From contig JAUWJP010000107.1 of assembly GCA_030607635.1 (NCBI GenBank), positions 1 to 6,120 of the forward strand: a DNA stretch of 6,120 nucleotides. The letters are read 5' to 3'. Position 1 is the first letter of the stretch. Each line of letters starts with the position of its first letter. The translations under genes were made by a program, and so were the position numbers. Of this stretch, positions 5,467 through 6,120 are shown piece after piece. The notes below the pieces were generated by a model, which made no database searches, had not been told where the DNA came from, and was given only the letters and a program-made list of their open reading frames with translations. This stretch comes from Candidatus Aminicenantota bacterium (lineage in GTDB: Bacteria > Acidobacteriota > Aminicenantia > Aminicenantales > Aminicenantaceae).

Positions 5467-6120
5467 CTACCTGACACATAATCTTTTCTTGGTTTCTTCG
5501 ATAAGCTTATTGAATTCTTCTAAGACGATTTTCTGCTCAGCCTTAATCCTTTGAATATCCTTTTCCTCAAATTCGATATCTTTCAGCATATTGTCCATCT
5601 CTTTTTCCTCTGCATCGGATAGGTCCTCTTCGTCTTTTTCTCCGAACTTTTTGTTAAATTTATTAGTAAGGCTATCCAATTTGTTGCTTAACTTTTGGAG
5701 TTCTTTGACGTTCTCGTTGTATTTGGTGTTTCTAGCCGAAGTGAAGAAAATACTTTCAGCTAATTCCATGGCTTTTTTTGAATTTGCAGCAGAGAGGAAG
5801 CTGGCCTCGAGCAAGTAACGTATCGCTTCCTGGGAGACTGAGGGATTTGACTTGGTCTTATCAGCCAGGATAATTCCGATATAAAAAGCCATTTCGCCAC
5901 TTCTCTGTTTTCCATAGGCCAGTTTAAAATATTTCAATGCTTCTTCTTTTTTCTTGTTTTTGTAGAGGGTTTTAGCATAGAAAGCATAGCTTGCGAAGTC
6001 TTTTAGAACCGAAACGGGAATTTCAAAGGCCTTCTCTGCATCCTTATAAAACCTGATATCATAAAGGGACTTTCCTACCTTCTTCAGGCTGTTCGCGATT
6101 TGGGCATCCTTTAATATCCG
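5467..6120 (-). CDS. TPR protein with C-terminal coiled coil, 5' end outside the window
   Basis: The minus-strand frame stays open from the window edge to a TAG at 5467, giving at least 217 residues. A TTG at 5937 can serve as a start formally, but 61 codons of similar character run upstream of it, so the true start lies outside the window. A clear TPR-type helical pair lies at 6003-5911 (FASYAFYAKTLYKNKKKEEA then LKYFKLAYG). A looser, Sel1/TPR-like repeat follows (MAFYIGIILADKT ... QEAIRYLLEASFLS). From about 5715 to 5476 the sequence is a highly charged coiled coil with an acidic patch (EKDEEDLSDAEEKEMD). No catalytic motif is visible. It is probably a protein-protein interaction factor. 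Whether it has a signal peptide cannot be seen. It is followed by a 181-bp gap and then ligA, with no strong terminator between them. Confidence 0.8.
   Translation of the reverse strand, partial: RILKDAQIANSLKKVGKSLYDIRFYKDAEKAFEIPVSVLKDFASYAFYAKTLYKNKKKEEALKYFKLAYGKQRSGEMAFYIGIILADKTKSNPSVSQEAIRYLLEASFLSAANSKKAMELAESIFFTSARNTKYNENVKELQKLSNKLDSLTNKFNKKFGEKDEEDLSDAEEKEMDNMLKDIEFEEKDIQRIKAEQKIVLEEFNKLIEETKKRLCVR

Noticed and set aside
5591..5818. A Ser/Leu-rich plus-strand frame opposite the TPR/coiled-coil gene.
   Set aside because: Its composition is the antisense of a Lys/Glu-rich coiled coil. There is no ribosome binding site or recognisable domain.
1..6120. A new defence, mobile or biosynthetic system in this window.
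   Set aside because: The genes are housekeeping (NAD synthesis, DNA ligase) plus two scaffold-type proteins. I saw no nuclease, toxin, transposase, integrase, tRNA or phage gene to support such a system.

Overview
The window is ordinary bacterial chromosomal DNA. It is A+T-leaning (by eye roughly 40% G+C), densely coded, and rich in Lys, Glu, Phe and Ile codons. The NAD-dependent DNA ligase marks it as bacterial. A DUF4388/PATAN + J-domain + TPR protein, a split glutamine-dependent NAD synthetase and debris of palindromic intergenic repeats suggest an uncultured lineage of the Aminicenantes/Acidobacteria/delta-proteobacterial type. That placement is a guess from gene style only.

Layout, left to right. 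(1) Positions 1-1449, minus strand: a two-gene operon. A nitrilase-family amidohydrolase is followed, with an 11-nt overlap in another frame, by NAD+ synthase (nadE), whose 3' end lies outside the window. Together they look like a glutamine-dependent NAD synthetase encoded as two polypeptides: glutaminase subunit and synthetase subunit. The nitrilase start is preceded by a six-codon mini-ORF that carries the good Shine-Dalgarno and overlaps it as ATGA. (2) Positions 1450-1836: a divergent intergenic region of about 390 bp. It holds two 22-bp identical palindrome-bearing repeats at exact 50-bp spacing, small inverted repeats, and a 91-bp imperfect hairpin of REP/MITE type. (3) Positions 1837-3270, plus strand: a 477-aa regulator/scaffold-like protein with DUF4388, a winged-helix-like segment, a J-domain with HPG in place of HPD, TPRs and a polylysine tail. 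(4) Positions 3273-5285, minus strand: a complete ligA, convergent with the previous gene and only 2 bp from it, with a good sigma-70-like promoter in its upstream gap. (5) Positions 5467-6120, minus strand: the C-terminal part of a TPR protein ending in a charged coiled coil; its start lies outside the window.

Functionally, the left operon makes NAD+ and LigA consumes NAD+ to seal nicks. They are separate transcription units, so this is proximity, not evidence of a pathway. I found no rRNA, tRNA, Cas or phage genes. The points most worth a second look are the split NAD synthetase, the J-domain lacking the HPD aspartate, the mini-ORFs in front of both divergent genes, and the repeat island between them.
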